Assembly (NCBI GenBank): GCA_011170375.1 | Contig: DUEV01000006.1 | Location: 1 to 64,000, forward strand | DNA: 64,000 nucleotides | Source of the DNA: Dehalococcoidia bacterium | GTDB taxonomy: Bacteria; Chloroflexota; Dehalococcoidia; Dehalococcoidales; Fen-1064 | Direction: 5' to 3' | In this document: one piece after another, positions 16,959 to 25,220 of the stretch | Position numbering within the stretch: the first letter of the stretch is position 1 | Layout of the letters: every line of letters begins with the position of its first letter | Translations under genes and position numbers: made by a program | The notes under the pieces: generated by a model | What the model was told of the DNA's origin: nothing | Seen by the model: only the letters and a program-made list of their open reading frames with translations | Databases searched by the model: none

Positions 16959-19211
16959 ATGTCGTGGAAGAAAACAGCCTGTGTGTTGTGTGGCAATAGT
17001 TGCGGTCTGGAAGTCCAGGTCGAGAACAATCGGATTATAAAAGTCCGCCCGGACAAGGATGACCCCAGGAGTGAAGGATATGTTTGTCGGAAGGGGATGA
17101 ACATCGCCTATCATCAGCACAATGACGACCGTGTACTCTATCCACTGAAGAGGGTGGGGGAGAAATTCGAACGGATCTCCTGGGAGCAGGCAATCAGCGA
17201 GATTGCGGAAACACTCAAGAGTATCCTCGAGCAACATGGGCCGCGCTCTTTGGCCTCGCTGGTCAGTATCGGGGAGTTCGGCTATGGCCACTACGGTCTC
17301 CAGTATTGCGCTCGCCTTGTCCGTAGGCTTGGCTCACGATACCAGTATTCAGCCGCCAACCAGGAATTTGCCGGTCGCTATTGGGCGCATGGCCTGACGC
17401 TGGGAAGTCAGGGAATGGGTCTGGCATCTGATTTCGAAAATACCGACATGCTGCTGCTTATCGGGAAGAATCCCTTAATGGCTCATCATTTCCCCCAGGC
17501 GCGGAGAAGACTGACGAAGATGTCAAAGGACTCGGAGCGGCTTCTTGTGGTGGTCGACCCACGACTGTCGGAGACCGCCAAGATAGCGGATATTCATCTG
17601 GCAATCCGCCCCGGCACCGATGCTCTCCTCATTAAGTCTATGATTTCCATTATTCTCAGTGAAGATATGCATGACCAGGAATTCATTAGCAAATATACAA
17701 ACGGATTCAGCGATATACTGCCGTGGTTTACCGACTTTGACGTAAAAGCTGCGCTGAAAGTCTGCGAACTCGATTACGACCAGGTCTTCAAGGTCTGCCA
17801 AGAGTTCACCAGCCGCAAGTCGTGCCTAATTGATGACCTAGGAATACTGATGAACCGGCACAGTGCACTTGTATCGTACCTGCTCGTCGTGTTACTGGCT
17901 ATCTGTGGTCGTATCAGCGTACCCGGGGGGAACTACCTAATAGGAGGTGGACCCAGCTCTGACCCGAACGACCCGCGGACGTGGCGAACACTGGTAACGG
18001 ATATTCCCGCCATCAACGGTCTATTCCCTCCCAATGTGCTACCGGAAGAGATTATGAATGACCACCCCGAACGTATCAGGGCTGTACTGACCTTCGCATC
18101 CAATCCGTTGCGCTCGTATGCCGATACAACTGCATACGAAAACGCCTTCCGTCAGCTTGAGCTACTGGTTGTTACTGAAATAGCCATGAGTGAGACGGCC
18201 GCCCTGGCTCACTATGTTCTTCCTTCCAGGACAGCCTACGAATCATGGAGCGGTACTCTTAGCTCGGGTTCCCCGGAAGTCTATGGCTGGATGCGGCGGC
18301 CAGTTGTAGAGGCCGAAGGAGAGCAAAAAGAGGGCGGTGAGATATTCACGCTCCTGGCCGATGCCATGGGACTGATTCCCGAGCTACCCGAATCACTCTA
18401 TCAGGCTGCCAGAAGCGGCAATATCGGGGAATACCGGGATGCGTTCAGGGACTATCTGACGGCCAACCCGGAGAGCGGCAGACTCATGCAGTTCATCACC
18501 GCGAAAACCCTGGGCAACGCAATCGGTTCGGCTCATTTAGCCGGTCTTTTCAGCATGTTGTTTCTACCCAGGTCCCAGGCAGGTCAAGAGGAGGCTGCAA
18601 GAGCCGGTTTTGCTGTAGGACCGGATCAGGGCTTGGATATATATAACGCCATCATCGACCATATCGACGACCAGGAAGGGGTGCTGGTAGGAATACGCGC
18701 CCCGTCCGATCCACACAAGAATATCGAGGCAATAGCTACAGAAGACGGGAAAATCCGGCTATATAATTCAGACGTCAACGATTGGGTAAAGAAGATTAAT
18801 GCGGACGATGAAGAAAAATCACTAAAGCCCAATGATGAATTCCCTCTGATTCTAATGGCAGGTCGGCACATGGACATGAACGCCAATACGGAAATGAGAA
18901 ACCCTGTATGGAACGAAGGCAGACGTGCTTGCACACTGGCCATGAACCCCTCGGATGCAGAAGAATTCGGCTTTGCAGACAGACAGACGGTTAAGGCTAT
19001 AACTGAAGCTGGGGAGGAAACGATAGAGGTCGAAGTTACAACAGATGCCAGGAAAGGGCAGGTCATCATACCACACGGATTTGGCCTGGTCTATGATGGA
19101 GTGACATACGGCGTAAACATTAACCGACTAACGAAGAACACGCATCGAGACCATGTTGGGACACCAATACACCGTTATGTACCATGTCGCGTGGAACCCG
19201 TACAAAGATAA
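16959..19211 (+). CDS. Molybdopterin-dependent oxidoreductase
   Basis: 750 residues, GGAGGT before the ATG. Domains in order: N-terminal [4Fe-4S] motif CVLCGNSCGLEV...CRKGMN (residues ~8-50), molybdopterin domain (~55-480), and C-terminal dinucleotide-binding domain (~630-745, with AGRHMDMNANTEMRNPVWN and PHGFGL). The enzyme belongs to the DMSO reductase superfamily. At the place where many members have a Cys, Ser or Sec metal ligand, this protein reads AANQEFAGRYWAHG, with no cysteine or in-frame UGA, so the ligand may be different or absent. No Tat signal is visible, so it is probably cytoplasmic. FmdE precedes and a membrane protein and NTPase follow, suggesting an operon for a particular Mo or W enzyme. 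Substrate not predictable. Confidence 0.9.
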   Translation: MSWKKTACVLCGNSCGLEVQVENNRIIKVRPDKDDPRSEGYVCRKGMNIAYHQHNDDRVLYPLKRVGEKFERISWEQAISEIAETLKSILEQHGPRSLASLVSIGEFGYGHYGLQYCARLVRRLGSRYQYSAANQEFAGRYWAHGLTLGSQGMGLASDFENTDMLLLIGKNPLMAHHFPQARRRLTKMSKDSERLLVVVDPRLSETAKIADIHLAIRPGTDALLIKSMISIILSEDMHDQEFISKYTNGFSDILPWFTDFDVKAALKVCELDYDQVFKVCQEFTSRKSCLIDDLGILMNRHSALVSYLLVVLLAICGRISVPGGNYLIGGGPSSDPNDPRTWRTLVTDIPAINGLFPPNVLPEEIMNDHPERIRAVLTFASNPLRSYADTTAYENAFRQLELLVVTEIAMSETAALAHYVLPSRTAYESWSGTLSSGSPEVYGWMRRPVVEAEGEQKEGGEIFTLLADAMGLIPELPESLYQAARSGNIGEYRDAFRDYLTANPESGRLMQFITAKTLGNAIGSAHLAGLFSMLFLPRSQAGQEEAARAGFAVGPDQGLDIYNAIIDHIDDQEGVLVGIRAPSDPHKNIEAIATEDGKIRLYNSDVNDWVKKINADDEEKSLKPNDEFPLILMAGRHMDMNANTEMRNPVWNEGRRACTLAMNPSDAEEFGFADRQTVKAITEAGEETIEVEVTTDARKGQVIIPHGFGLVYDGVTYGVNINRLTKNTHRDHVGTPIHRYVPCRVEPVQR

Positions 19212-19254
19212 TGCTGGAGTAGCATTTTATTAGAAAGCAAAAAGGAGAAAGACA

Positions 19255-19959
19255 ATGACAGAAGTTACTCATAATCAAATTGGTAATATACCAAATCCGG
19301 TCCGTATTATCATCGGGATATTGGTATTTGGTTCTATCTGGGGGCTTCTGGAGGCCACACTGGGTGGCTTGCTTAATCTGGTTATTTTCCCCAACAAAGG
19401 CGCTATTATGGGTGGTATTGGCATGGTTGTCATGGGTGCAGCACTGGCCGTTTATCGGAAACCGGCTATGCTGCCGGGTATAGGTATCGTGGCTGCCTCG
19501 TTTAAGTGGCTCAATGCTTGGCTTTTATTCGTACCGCCTAGCGCTGTCCAAATTATTAACCCGGCCATATCCATCGTTTTTGAAGCATTGGCATTTAGCC
19601 TAGTGGTAGCCTTCTTGATGGACCGGATAGAAAAGAATGTCTATGTTGGTGTCTGGGCCGCGGCTCTGGCCGGTCTGATGAGTGCTATCGCCTATGTCTA
19701 TTTTGCAGTGTATATGACAAATTCTCCCATATTCGCCCGCTTGGGCATAGAAAGCATCGAAGAATACATCATTGGAAGCGGTCTGGTCCAGGCTGTTTTC
19801 TTTGGCGTACTGGCACCCCTGGGCTATGTGGTGGGGAAAAGGTTAACGGCCCTGACATCCCCGGTGTTAACACGCCGGCCTGTCTACTACGCAGTATCAA
19901 CATCTGCGGTGATTTTCTGTTTTGGGTTCAGTGCCCTGGCCATTATGGCCGGGCTTTAG
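19255..19959 (+). CDS. Integral membrane protein next to molybdopterin oxidoreductase
   Basis: 234 residues with about seven hydrophobic helices and few charges, GGAG upstream of the ATG. The first helix contains GSIWGLLEATLGGLLNLV; no cysteines suited to haem or Fe-S are seen. The size, helix number and location between a molybdoenzyme and an NTPase recall substrate-binding components of vitamin-type transporters, but no family is certain. It could import a cofactor precursor or anchor the enzyme. Nine bases separate it from the NTPase gene, indicating co-translation. Confidence 0.7.
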   Translation: MTEVTHNQIGNIPNPVRIIIGILVFGSIWGLLEATLGGLLNLVIFPNKGAIMGGIGMVVMGAALAVYRKPAMLPGIGIVAASFKWLNAWLLFVPPSAVQIINPAISIVFEALAFSLVVAFLMDRIEKNVYVGVWAAALAGLMSAIAYVYFAVYMTNSPIFARLGIESIEEYIIGSGLVQAVFFGVLAPLGYVVGKRLTALTSPVLTRRPVYYAVSTSAVIFCFGFSALAIMAGL

Positions 19960-19967
19960 TCAGAGAA

Positions 19968-20489
19968 ATGGTCATTATTGTTACTGGTGCCATAGGTATT
20001 GGTAAGACTACCGTCTGTCAAAAGGTAATTAATATAGCCCGCAGCCAGGACCATAGCTGCGCTGGTATCATCACCTGTAAAACCCAGAACGATGACATCA
20101 CCATTGAGGATATTCAGACTGGTGAAACAAAAATTTTAGCCAGCACGATTAACGTCTACCATGGTCCCCACACAGCGAAGTACTGCTTCGACCCAGAAGG
20201 TATCGACTTCGGGATTCAGGCAGTAGACAGGGGTGCTACTGCAGATATTCTAATGATTGATGAGCTCGGTCATCTTGAGCTTCGTGGAGAGGGATTTGCC
20301 AGGGCAGTTGAGCAGATTACCGCCGGCGAAGTCAAGAACTGCATTCTGGTTATACGAAAGGAATTACTACCTGCTTTTCTGTCTCGGCTGGGTATAGCCA
20401 CAACGGTCTTTGAAACCACTCTTGACAATCGTAACCAGCTACCCGAAGAGATAAGCTTGGCATTAGCCCAAGCAGTTGCGGCGGAATAG
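19968..20489 (+). CDS. THEP1-type nucleoside-triphosphatase
   Basis: 173 residues. The Walker A motif GAIGIGKTTVCQK is at residues 6-18 and the Walker B motif ILMIDELGHLEL near residue 94; overall length and the FDPEGIDFGIQAV segment match the THEP1/NTPase_1 family of small P-loop NTPases. It hydrolyses nucleoside triphosphates in vitro in characterised members; the physiological role is unclear. As the last gene of the FmdE/molybdopterin operon it may help mature or insert the cofactor. Stop TAG is followed within 45 bp by a tRNA-Arg fragment. Confidence 0.85.
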   Translation: MVIIVTGAIGIGKTTVCQKVINIARSQDHSCAGIITCKTQNDDITIEDIQTGETKILASTINVYHGPHTAKYCFDPEGIDFGIQAVDRGATADILMIDELGHLELRGEGFARAVEQITAGEVKNCILVIRKELLPAFLSRLGIATTVFETTLDNRNQLPEEISLALAQAVAAE

Positions 20490-20803
20490 AGACCTGGAAA
20501 CTGGGCGATTGTTAAATCAAAGTAAAATCTAGTACCCCTGGTGCGACTCGAACGCACGACCGACGGTTTAGGAAGTAGTACTGCGGTTTGACCACGAAAG
20601 CCAGTCAATTCGTGCCTGAGAGACGGTGTATTTTGGCACTATTTTCTTCGGAATAGCGTGTCAACCTCCTGGCCAATTACGGGAGAATTATAGAAATAAT
20701 TCAGAAATAATTCAACCTTTAACAGCGAAAAAAGGCTTGTACAAAATGATACGGAAGACTTAGTTAGCCTCGCTTAGTTAGGGGGTTTATATTAAGTCTG
20801 TAT
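20490..20803. other. Gene-free region holding the element-end repeat
   Basis: Apart from the repeat at 20533-20750 nothing coding is seen. The remaining ~50 bp (to 20803) lead into the convergent end of the split photolyase gene. Confidence 0.6.
20533..20750. repeat. Element end repeat, copy 1 (tRNA-Arg 3' half plus ~176 bp)
   Basis: Bases 20533-20574 match the 3' half of tRNA-Arg(CCT) (minus strand, anticodon loop to acceptor end) with two or three changes. The next ~176 bp are shared with 32554-32731, including GACGGTGTATTTTGGCACT, AATAGCGTGTCAACCTCCTG and the AATAATTC repeats. This is the structure left when a unit integrates at the 3' part of a tRNA: a displaced tRNA 3' end followed by the end of the unit. 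Confidence 0.8.
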
Positions 20804-21246
20804 TTACTGTGAATGTCTCGTAGCATATGCGTCGGCATCGAATTTGCGCCTCAATCCTTCAAAACTCATAAACCGGACGTTCCCGAATATGGGCCTTGTT
20901 ACCCACGGCCTATCGTGTTTCCCGAAGCACCACGCCACACCAGCAAACCCGTTAGGGTCTCTTCCATCAAGTTCATATTTGTTATTTAGGTAAAGCGCTT
21001 TCTGGAAAGCTTTTTCAGGTTCGGTACTCCACTCAAGGATTTTCTTGCCCCAATACATTCGCATATAACCGTGCATTTTCCCGGTGTTCACCATTTCTTT
21101 TTGAGCAGCATTCCAATAGTAGTCGTGGGTAACTGCATTTTCCAGGTCTTGCAGCGAATATATATAGGCACGATTATCATTTTTATGCTCTAGAAGCGTT
21201 TTCTTAGCCCACGCTGGAATCCCTTCAAACGAATCATATTTTTGAT
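20804..21246 (-). pseudogene. phrB: Class II CPD photolyase, C-terminal fragment
   Basis: The minus strand reads in one frame from the insertion site: [20 protein letters not shown] and on through [34 protein letters not shown] and KHDRPW to a stop at 20804. These are the FAD- and DNA-binding hallmarks of class II cyclobutane pyrimidine dimer photolyases. The N-terminal part lies at 23506-24414, and the 2259-bp IS1595-type insertion separates the two. Removing the element and one copy of the 8-bp duplication restores a single frame (YYNQKYDS) of about 450 residues, the normal length. On its own this fragment has no start signal and is probably inactive. Confidence 0.92.
21239..21246. repeat. 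Target-site duplication TTTTTGAT, left copy
   Basis: Identical 8 bp at 23506-23513 on the other side of the element. An 8-bp duplication is the usual size for the IS1595 family. Confidence 0.85.
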
Positions 21247-21276
21247 GGTGAGTATACCTTTACTGTATAAAGGAGT

Positions 21277-22026
21277 TTATTTTATATGAACCTTGAGTTG
21301 GTCAAAGGCATAGATAACAGAACCTCTTACCAGACGACAAATACTACCGAGTTCGAGGTCTTCTCTAATGTCGGATGGGGCATTGGCAAAAAATATATGG
21401 ATGGGGGGACTAATATCCACATCCACATTAGATTCGACACGGAGGAATATTGCGCCATTTTCGACAGGGCCTGCGAGGTATTCGACACTTATTCTATCGG
21501 GGCCTGTCCATTTCATGAAGATTTTCTTACCGAGAACTCGTCTGGTGAACAAAAGGTGGCGATGCTTATCGGCGTTGCAGAGCACTTGGAGATACCAGAG
21601 GTATTTCAAGAAGTCATTCTCCCCTGTGTTGTAACAAGGCTGAAGAGAATCGACAATAGATATTACTGTGTTGGACACCCCCTTGAGCTTGCCCCTCTTT
21701 ACTCTTTCGTATTCACCAATAGTGTTAAAGATGGGAAACTCGGTTCGACTTGTGGGTTCATTTCCTTCGGAGAGGACGAGTTGCCAGATAAGATGGTCAA
21801 GGGAGCACCTGAAGTTGTAGAGCATCTCTCCAAGTCGCAATCCGACATCATTGGGGAGGGGAGGTACATCCTCGAAGCCATAGAGTGTATATCCCGTATC
21901 AATGTCTTGCTTTTTTGTGATACCATATATATTAGAGTTGGCGAAGGTGAGCAACTCTCTGCGCAGAGCATCACATTCTTCAGTGGCCCTGTTCAGTTTA
22001 GCAAGAGGGCTTTCAAGGGAGGCCAT
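21277..22026 (-). CDS. HEPN-like hypothetical passenger protein
   Basis: About 249 residues from an ATG at 22024-22026 preceded by GGAG. The motif LGEMLYNFRCSLDHLIWQLV near residue 75, with helical R...LDH, recalls HEPN-type or swivelling helical proteins often found on mobile elements. A second segment (LKYLWYLQVLCNADKHRHLL) continues the helical bundle, followed by a beta-rich C-terminus. No enzyme activity can be assigned. The overlapping plus-strand frame 21286-22137 is its antisense shadow. It is divergent from a 41-residue gene whose start is one base away, all inside the IS1595 element. Confidence 0.72.
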   Translation of the reverse strand: MASLESPLAKLNRATEECDALRRELLTFANSNIYGITKKQDIDTGYTLYGFEDVPPLPNDVGLRLGEMLYNFRCSLDHLIWQLVLSEGNEPTSRTEFPIFNTIGEYERVKRGKLKGVSNTVISIVDSLQPCYNTGENDFLKYLWYLQVLCNADKHRHLLFTRRVLGKKIFMKWTGPDRISVEYLAGPVENGAIFLRVESNVDVDISPPIHIFFANAPSDIREDLELGSICRLVRGSVIYAFDQLKVHIK

Positions 22027-22027
22027 A

Positions 22028-22153
22028 GTGACACGCTCCAAGAAAACTCAGAAGACTCCAAAGGGTTACGAGATACCCATACCGGCAAAGGAGGAGTTCG
22101 AGCGCAATCTGAAGAAGGTCGCCAAGTCATCGCCTAAGCGTCCTGAGAAGTAA
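22028..22153 (+). CDS. 41-residue basic passenger protein
   Basis: GTG at 22028-22030 after GGGAGG. It reads VTRSKKTQKTPKGYEIPIP-AKEEFERNLKKVAKSSPKRPEK, highly basic. The TPKGYEIPxPxxxEF pattern recurs in small proteins of uncertain role in many bacteria (recollection, not searched here). The start is one base from that of the divergent HEPN-like gene, and its end overlaps the transposase stop by 27 bp. It could be a partner of the HEPN-like protein, as in toxin-antitoxin pairs, but this is inference. Confidence 0.6.
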   Translation: MTRSKKTQKTPKGYEIPIPAKEEFERNLKKVAKSSPKRPEK

Positions 22154-23059
22154 AGTCTCAAACATCGCTCGGCCTCCGTTCCTGTGATTATAACGCCATG
22201 CGTACTCATTAAGATACCCTTGAAGGTACTTGGCTGAGACAGCATGATAGACTCCCCCGATACCTCTTTTAACCAGTGACCAGAATCCCTCTATGGTGTT
22301 TACATGGACATCCCCACTTACATAGACTCTCTCAGAGTGTTGGATATGGTCATGATTGTAACCATGTTTACCTAGTGTATTGTAGGATTTCAGTTCATCG
22401 GTATATACAGTGGAAGCAGGTATAATGCGCTGGACAACATGGGGCAGTAAAGTAGACCTTTTAACATTCGGTACTGTCATGGCTATTACCCTACCTGCTC
22501 TCTCTGCCATGCCGAATACAGGAACCTTGTGGGATTGCGAATCTGGTCGTCCTCGCTTAGTTCCACGCCTTCTCCCGCCAATGTAGGTTTCATCTGCTTC
22601 AACTGTACCTGCTAGAGGCTCTTTATCCTGTTCCATAAGTTCATTACGGATTTCCCTTGCTATGCGCCAAGCTGTTTTATATGTTACTCCAATCTCTCGT
22701 TCTAACTGTTTGGCGGAGATACCACAACGAGTGCTGGTCATAAGATACATGGCATAAAACCACAGATGTAATGAAGTAGATGACTTGTGGAATATTGTTC
22801 CAGCAGTAGGATGAAGGTGATAACCGCAAGCGTTACAAGTCCATGATTGTCGTTGCTGTGATGTCTGATAACGCTTGAATACTCGCTCCTGTTCGCACTT
22901 AGGACAATATGCGTGTTCCCCATCAGGTGAATAGCGATTATGCCACAGCCATTCAAGGCAAGTGGCATCATCGGGAAACTCTCGCATAAACTCCATGAGG
23001 GAATACTGTGAGTCAGATGATTTTGCTCTTTTTGGTTTATTTCTATTAACTGGTGGCAT
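22127..23059 (-). CDS. IS1595-family transposase
   Basis: 310 residues from the ATG at 23057-23059, which has AAGGAG at correct distance; the longer frame to 23110 lacks a site. The N-terminal zinc ribbon (CPKCEQERVFKRY...CNACGYHLHPTAGT) is followed by the ISXO2-like DDE/N catalytic domain: VEADETYIGG (first D), VYTDELKSYN (second D), and HVNTIEGFWSLVKRGI near the third acidic or Asn position, then YLNEYAWRYNHR. This is the standard layout of the family. It mobilises the surrounding element. Confidence 0.95.
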   Translation of the reverse strand: MPPVNRNKPKRAKSSDSQYSLMEFMREFPDDATCLEWLWHNRYSPDGEHAYCPKCEQERVFKRYQTSQQRQSWTCNACGYHLHPTAGTIFHKSSTSLHLWFYAMYLMTSTRCGISAKQLEREIGVTYKTAWRIAREIRNELMEQDKEPLAGTVEADETYIGGRRRGTKRGRPDSQSHKVPVFGMAERAGRVIAMTVPNVKRSTLLPHVVQRIIPASTVYTDELKSYNTLGKHGYNHDHIQHSERVYVSGDVHVNTIEGFWSLVKRGIGGVYHAVSAKYLQGYLNEYAWRYNHRNGGRAMFETLLLRTLRR

Positions 23060-23087
23060 TGGAGTCTCCTTATGAATGATTTTGAAG

Positions 23088-23336
23088 TTACTTTTGCAGG
23101 TCACAGACATATTGACGAATCTTTTCTGGATAGGCTTGGGTGTCTGATAAGACTAATAGAGCAAACCAATAACGTTCCTGGCCAATTTCCTTGCCAATAC
23201 TACCCCCTGCATAAAACAGTTCACCGCCTAAATCACCAAATTGACTCAGGGGAAGTTCGTGATTCATGATTTTATGTTCAAGTATCTGCAATTGTGAGAC
23301 CAAATTCTCTCTTATCTGCTTATCAGTCATTGCCAT
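23088..23336 (-). CDS. Short hypothetical passenger frame
   Basis: 82 residues starting MAMTDKQIRENLVSQLQILE after AGAGGTGAT. It is helical in the first half, then PLSQFGDLGGELFYAGGSIG and a C-terminal helix. It ends 28 bp before the transposase start and is on the same strand, inside the IS. Codon use and the ribosome-binding site support translation, but no family is recognised. Confidence 0.5.
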   Translation of the reverse strand: MAMTDKQIRENLVSQLQILEHKIMNHELPLSQFGDLGGELFYAGGSIGKEIGQERYWFALLVLSDTQAYPEKIRQYVCDLQK

Positions 23337-23505
23337 AGATATCACCTCTGGCGGGGATGGTCGATTCCCGATTACGGGCCTGCCAGCCACACGGGACGGG
23401 GAGAATTAAAGGTTGGCTTTAACCTAGCAGGCTTTCCCGTGACCATCCCCATGTTCATACCGTGAGTATAGCACAAAATACTTATACAGTCAAGGGATAA
23501 TTACC

Positions 23506-24414
23506 TTTTTGATTGTAGTAGACATAGTTGATCGACAATTCTCTTCTTACAATGAGCTCTTCCAAATAAGCGTCATTTGCACCGTTACCTGATTTCATCA
23601 CTTCAAGGGCGATTTCAAGTGGTGAAACCTGCCCGAAATGGAGATAAGGGCTCATATTGGAAAGGCCATCTTCATTTGGATCATTTCGCAAATCACCATA
23701 ACTGCCTAGTTTCTCACTAATGAACTCCCTAAGCCGTTTTTTCGCTTCTGAAGTACCTCCATGGAAACTGGCGACAGGTTTGACGGAGTGGTCAATATTC
23801 AGTGCTGATACGACTTTAGTTGTGTGTGAAATATCATGACTTTCAAATTCAAGCCGTGATGAATCAATTCTTGGCGTTTCCTCTGATAAAGGAACGAGAT
23901 ATTTATATAGCATACGTACGATTTTACGTCTTAACGTGGCCGCAGAATATTCCTCCTTATTTGAAGCTATCTCTATAGGAACCACAACATCACTCTCTAC
24001 CTGTAATAATGGGCAATCAATACGTTCAGCAACATATTTGCGCCATCGCTTCTGTATTTTCAGATAGCCCCGGTCGCACACGACAATCGACGCATTCTTG
24101 GCAAACTTCACAGCTCCTATCTCTGGAGAAACTTGTTCGATTACACAACCTATGCCTCTTGAATTAAAAGCTTGCTGGACTTCTTTCAAACCCTCAATCA
24201 TGAAAAAATAATGTCGTTCATTTGCTTCGGGAAACTCATCAGTAAGACCAAAATAGACTATGAGAGGCAGCTTCCTCTGGTTCGCCTGTTCTATAGCAAA
24301 TTCTAGTGCGTGATTATATTCTACACGCTGGGATGCCTGCATCCAGTAAAGGACATGCTTCCCTTCAGTCGGATACTTTCTATTGAGTGGCTTAATTCTT
24401 GTCTCATCAATCAT
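23506..24414 (-). pseudogene. phrB: Class II CPD photolyase, N-terminal fragment
   Basis: The ATG at 24412-24414 begins MIDETRIKPLNRKYPTEGKH. The first ~300 residues match class II photolyases: KHVLYWMQASQRVEYNHAL (antenna-domain start), DEFPEANERHYFFMIEGL, and NMSPYLHFGQVSPLEIAL before the break at RRELSINYVYYN. The frame runs a few codons into the IS and stops. It repairs UV cyclobutane dimers when intact; here it is split and presumably nonfunctional. Divergent from the PPOX gene at 24548. Confidence 0.92.
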
Positions 24415-24547
24415 TTATAAACCAACAAGTATTATTATGTAGTTATAGTATAATAATTGTGCTAGCCTTGCTAGTTTGAGGCATTCCAGGACGAGTAGTA
24501 GAATAATTGATGAGCTGTTTCATAGTTTTGGAAGTTAATAGATAACA

Positions 24548-24982
24548 ATGACCCAGGCCGAGGAGTTATTAGAAGAAGTATTAAATACGCAATACTTCGC
24601 CGTGTTAAGTACACTGGCTGAGGGCTTGCCTTATAGTAACCTGGTTTCTTTCGCCGTAACCGAAGATCTGAGATCACTGGTCTTTGTTACCAACCGGAAT
24701 ACCCGTAAATATAGAAACATACAGGAAAATGGAAGTATTTCATTGTTGATTGACAATAGAACGAACCAACCTTCCGATGTTTCGCGTGCAATTGCGATAA
24801 CGGCAATCGGCACTTCCTGTGAAGAAATAGCGAATAAAGACCGCCTTCAAGATATTTTTCTTTCTAGACATCCACATCTGAAACAATTTGTCAATGCCGC
24901 AGACAATGCCATCATGCTGGTGACTGTACATGAATATATCATAGCCGGCTTCGATAAGACACAGCGCATTGTTATTACTTAA
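24548..24982 (+). CDS. PPOX/FMN-binding split-barrel protein
   Basis: 144 residues. The sequence has LSTLAEGLPYSNLVSFAVTED near residue 20 and FVTNRNTRKYRNIQENGSISLLIDNR near residue 55, the order of beta strands and basic turns seen in pyridoxamine-phosphate-oxidase-like flavoproteins. It probably binds FMN or F420 and may reduce or sequester an electron-rich substrate. The substrate is unknown. It is divergent from the split photolyase with ~130 bp between them. Confidence 0.82.
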   Translation: MTQAEELLEEVLNTQYFAVLSTLAEGLPYSNLVSFAVTEDLRSLVFVTNRNTRKYRNIQENGSISLLIDNRTNQPSDVSRAIAITAIGTSCEEIANKDRLQDIFLSRHPHLKQFVNAADNAIMLVTVHEYIIAGFDKTQRIVIT

Positions 24983-25041
24983 TAGTATTCACCTAATTTT
25001 CTGCCAGTATTCATAATACTGATACATATCCTACGCCTGAT

Positions 25042-25072
25042 TTGACATATGATAGAGATACAAAGTTATACT
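25042..25072 (+). promoter_or_regulatory. Possible promoter of the STAS/CrtI-like cluster
   Basis: TTGACA at 25042-25047, 18-bp spacer, TTATAC at 25066-25071 (or TATACT one base on). It lies ~150 bp upstream of the STAS gene at 25221, leaving a long leader. Confidence 0.4.
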
Positions 25073-25220
25073 GAACATAATTAAAGGATGTGTGCACCAT
25101 AATCTTAGAATATACGAGGCGATAAAAAATCTCGGACATAAAGGTTGTCGATCGATTTCTTGAATGGAAAAACCGTCGTAATGGCGAAAGATTAAGGTTC
25201 TAATATGGGGAGGCAAGGAA

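Larger units (their letters stand above)
21247..23505 (-). mobile_element. IS1595-family insertion sequence with passenger genes
   Basis: 2259 bp bounded by imperfect terminal inverted repeats: left GGTGAGTATACC..., right (inverted) GGTAATTATCCC..., 20 of the first 24 bases identical, both containing ACTGTATAA. It is flanked by the 8-bp duplication TTTTTGAT. It carries an IS1595-type transposase (22127-23059) and, unusually, at least two further reading frames on its left side (21277-22026 minus, 22028-22153 plus) and one on its right (23088-23336). It interrupts the photolyase gene, and the reading frame is restored exactly on conceptual removal, so the insertion is recent. Confidence 0.93.

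Noticed and set aside
15084-20574. Split tRNA genes as in some archaea
   Set aside because: The halves are repeats of an intact tRNA-Arg or decayed, lie next to element-end repeats, and lack complementary leader sequences for trans-splicing. Integration scars explain them.
21286-22137. 283-residue plus-strand ORF over the IS passenger region
   Set aside because: It is the antisense of the HEPN-like gene, which has family-type helices and a ribosome-binding site; the plus-strand product looks like shadow sequence.
25126-25203. 25-residue open stretch KISDIKVVDRFLEWKNRR...
   Set aside because: It looks coding-like but has no start and cannot be matched to a family; possibly a short gene relic, too weak to list.
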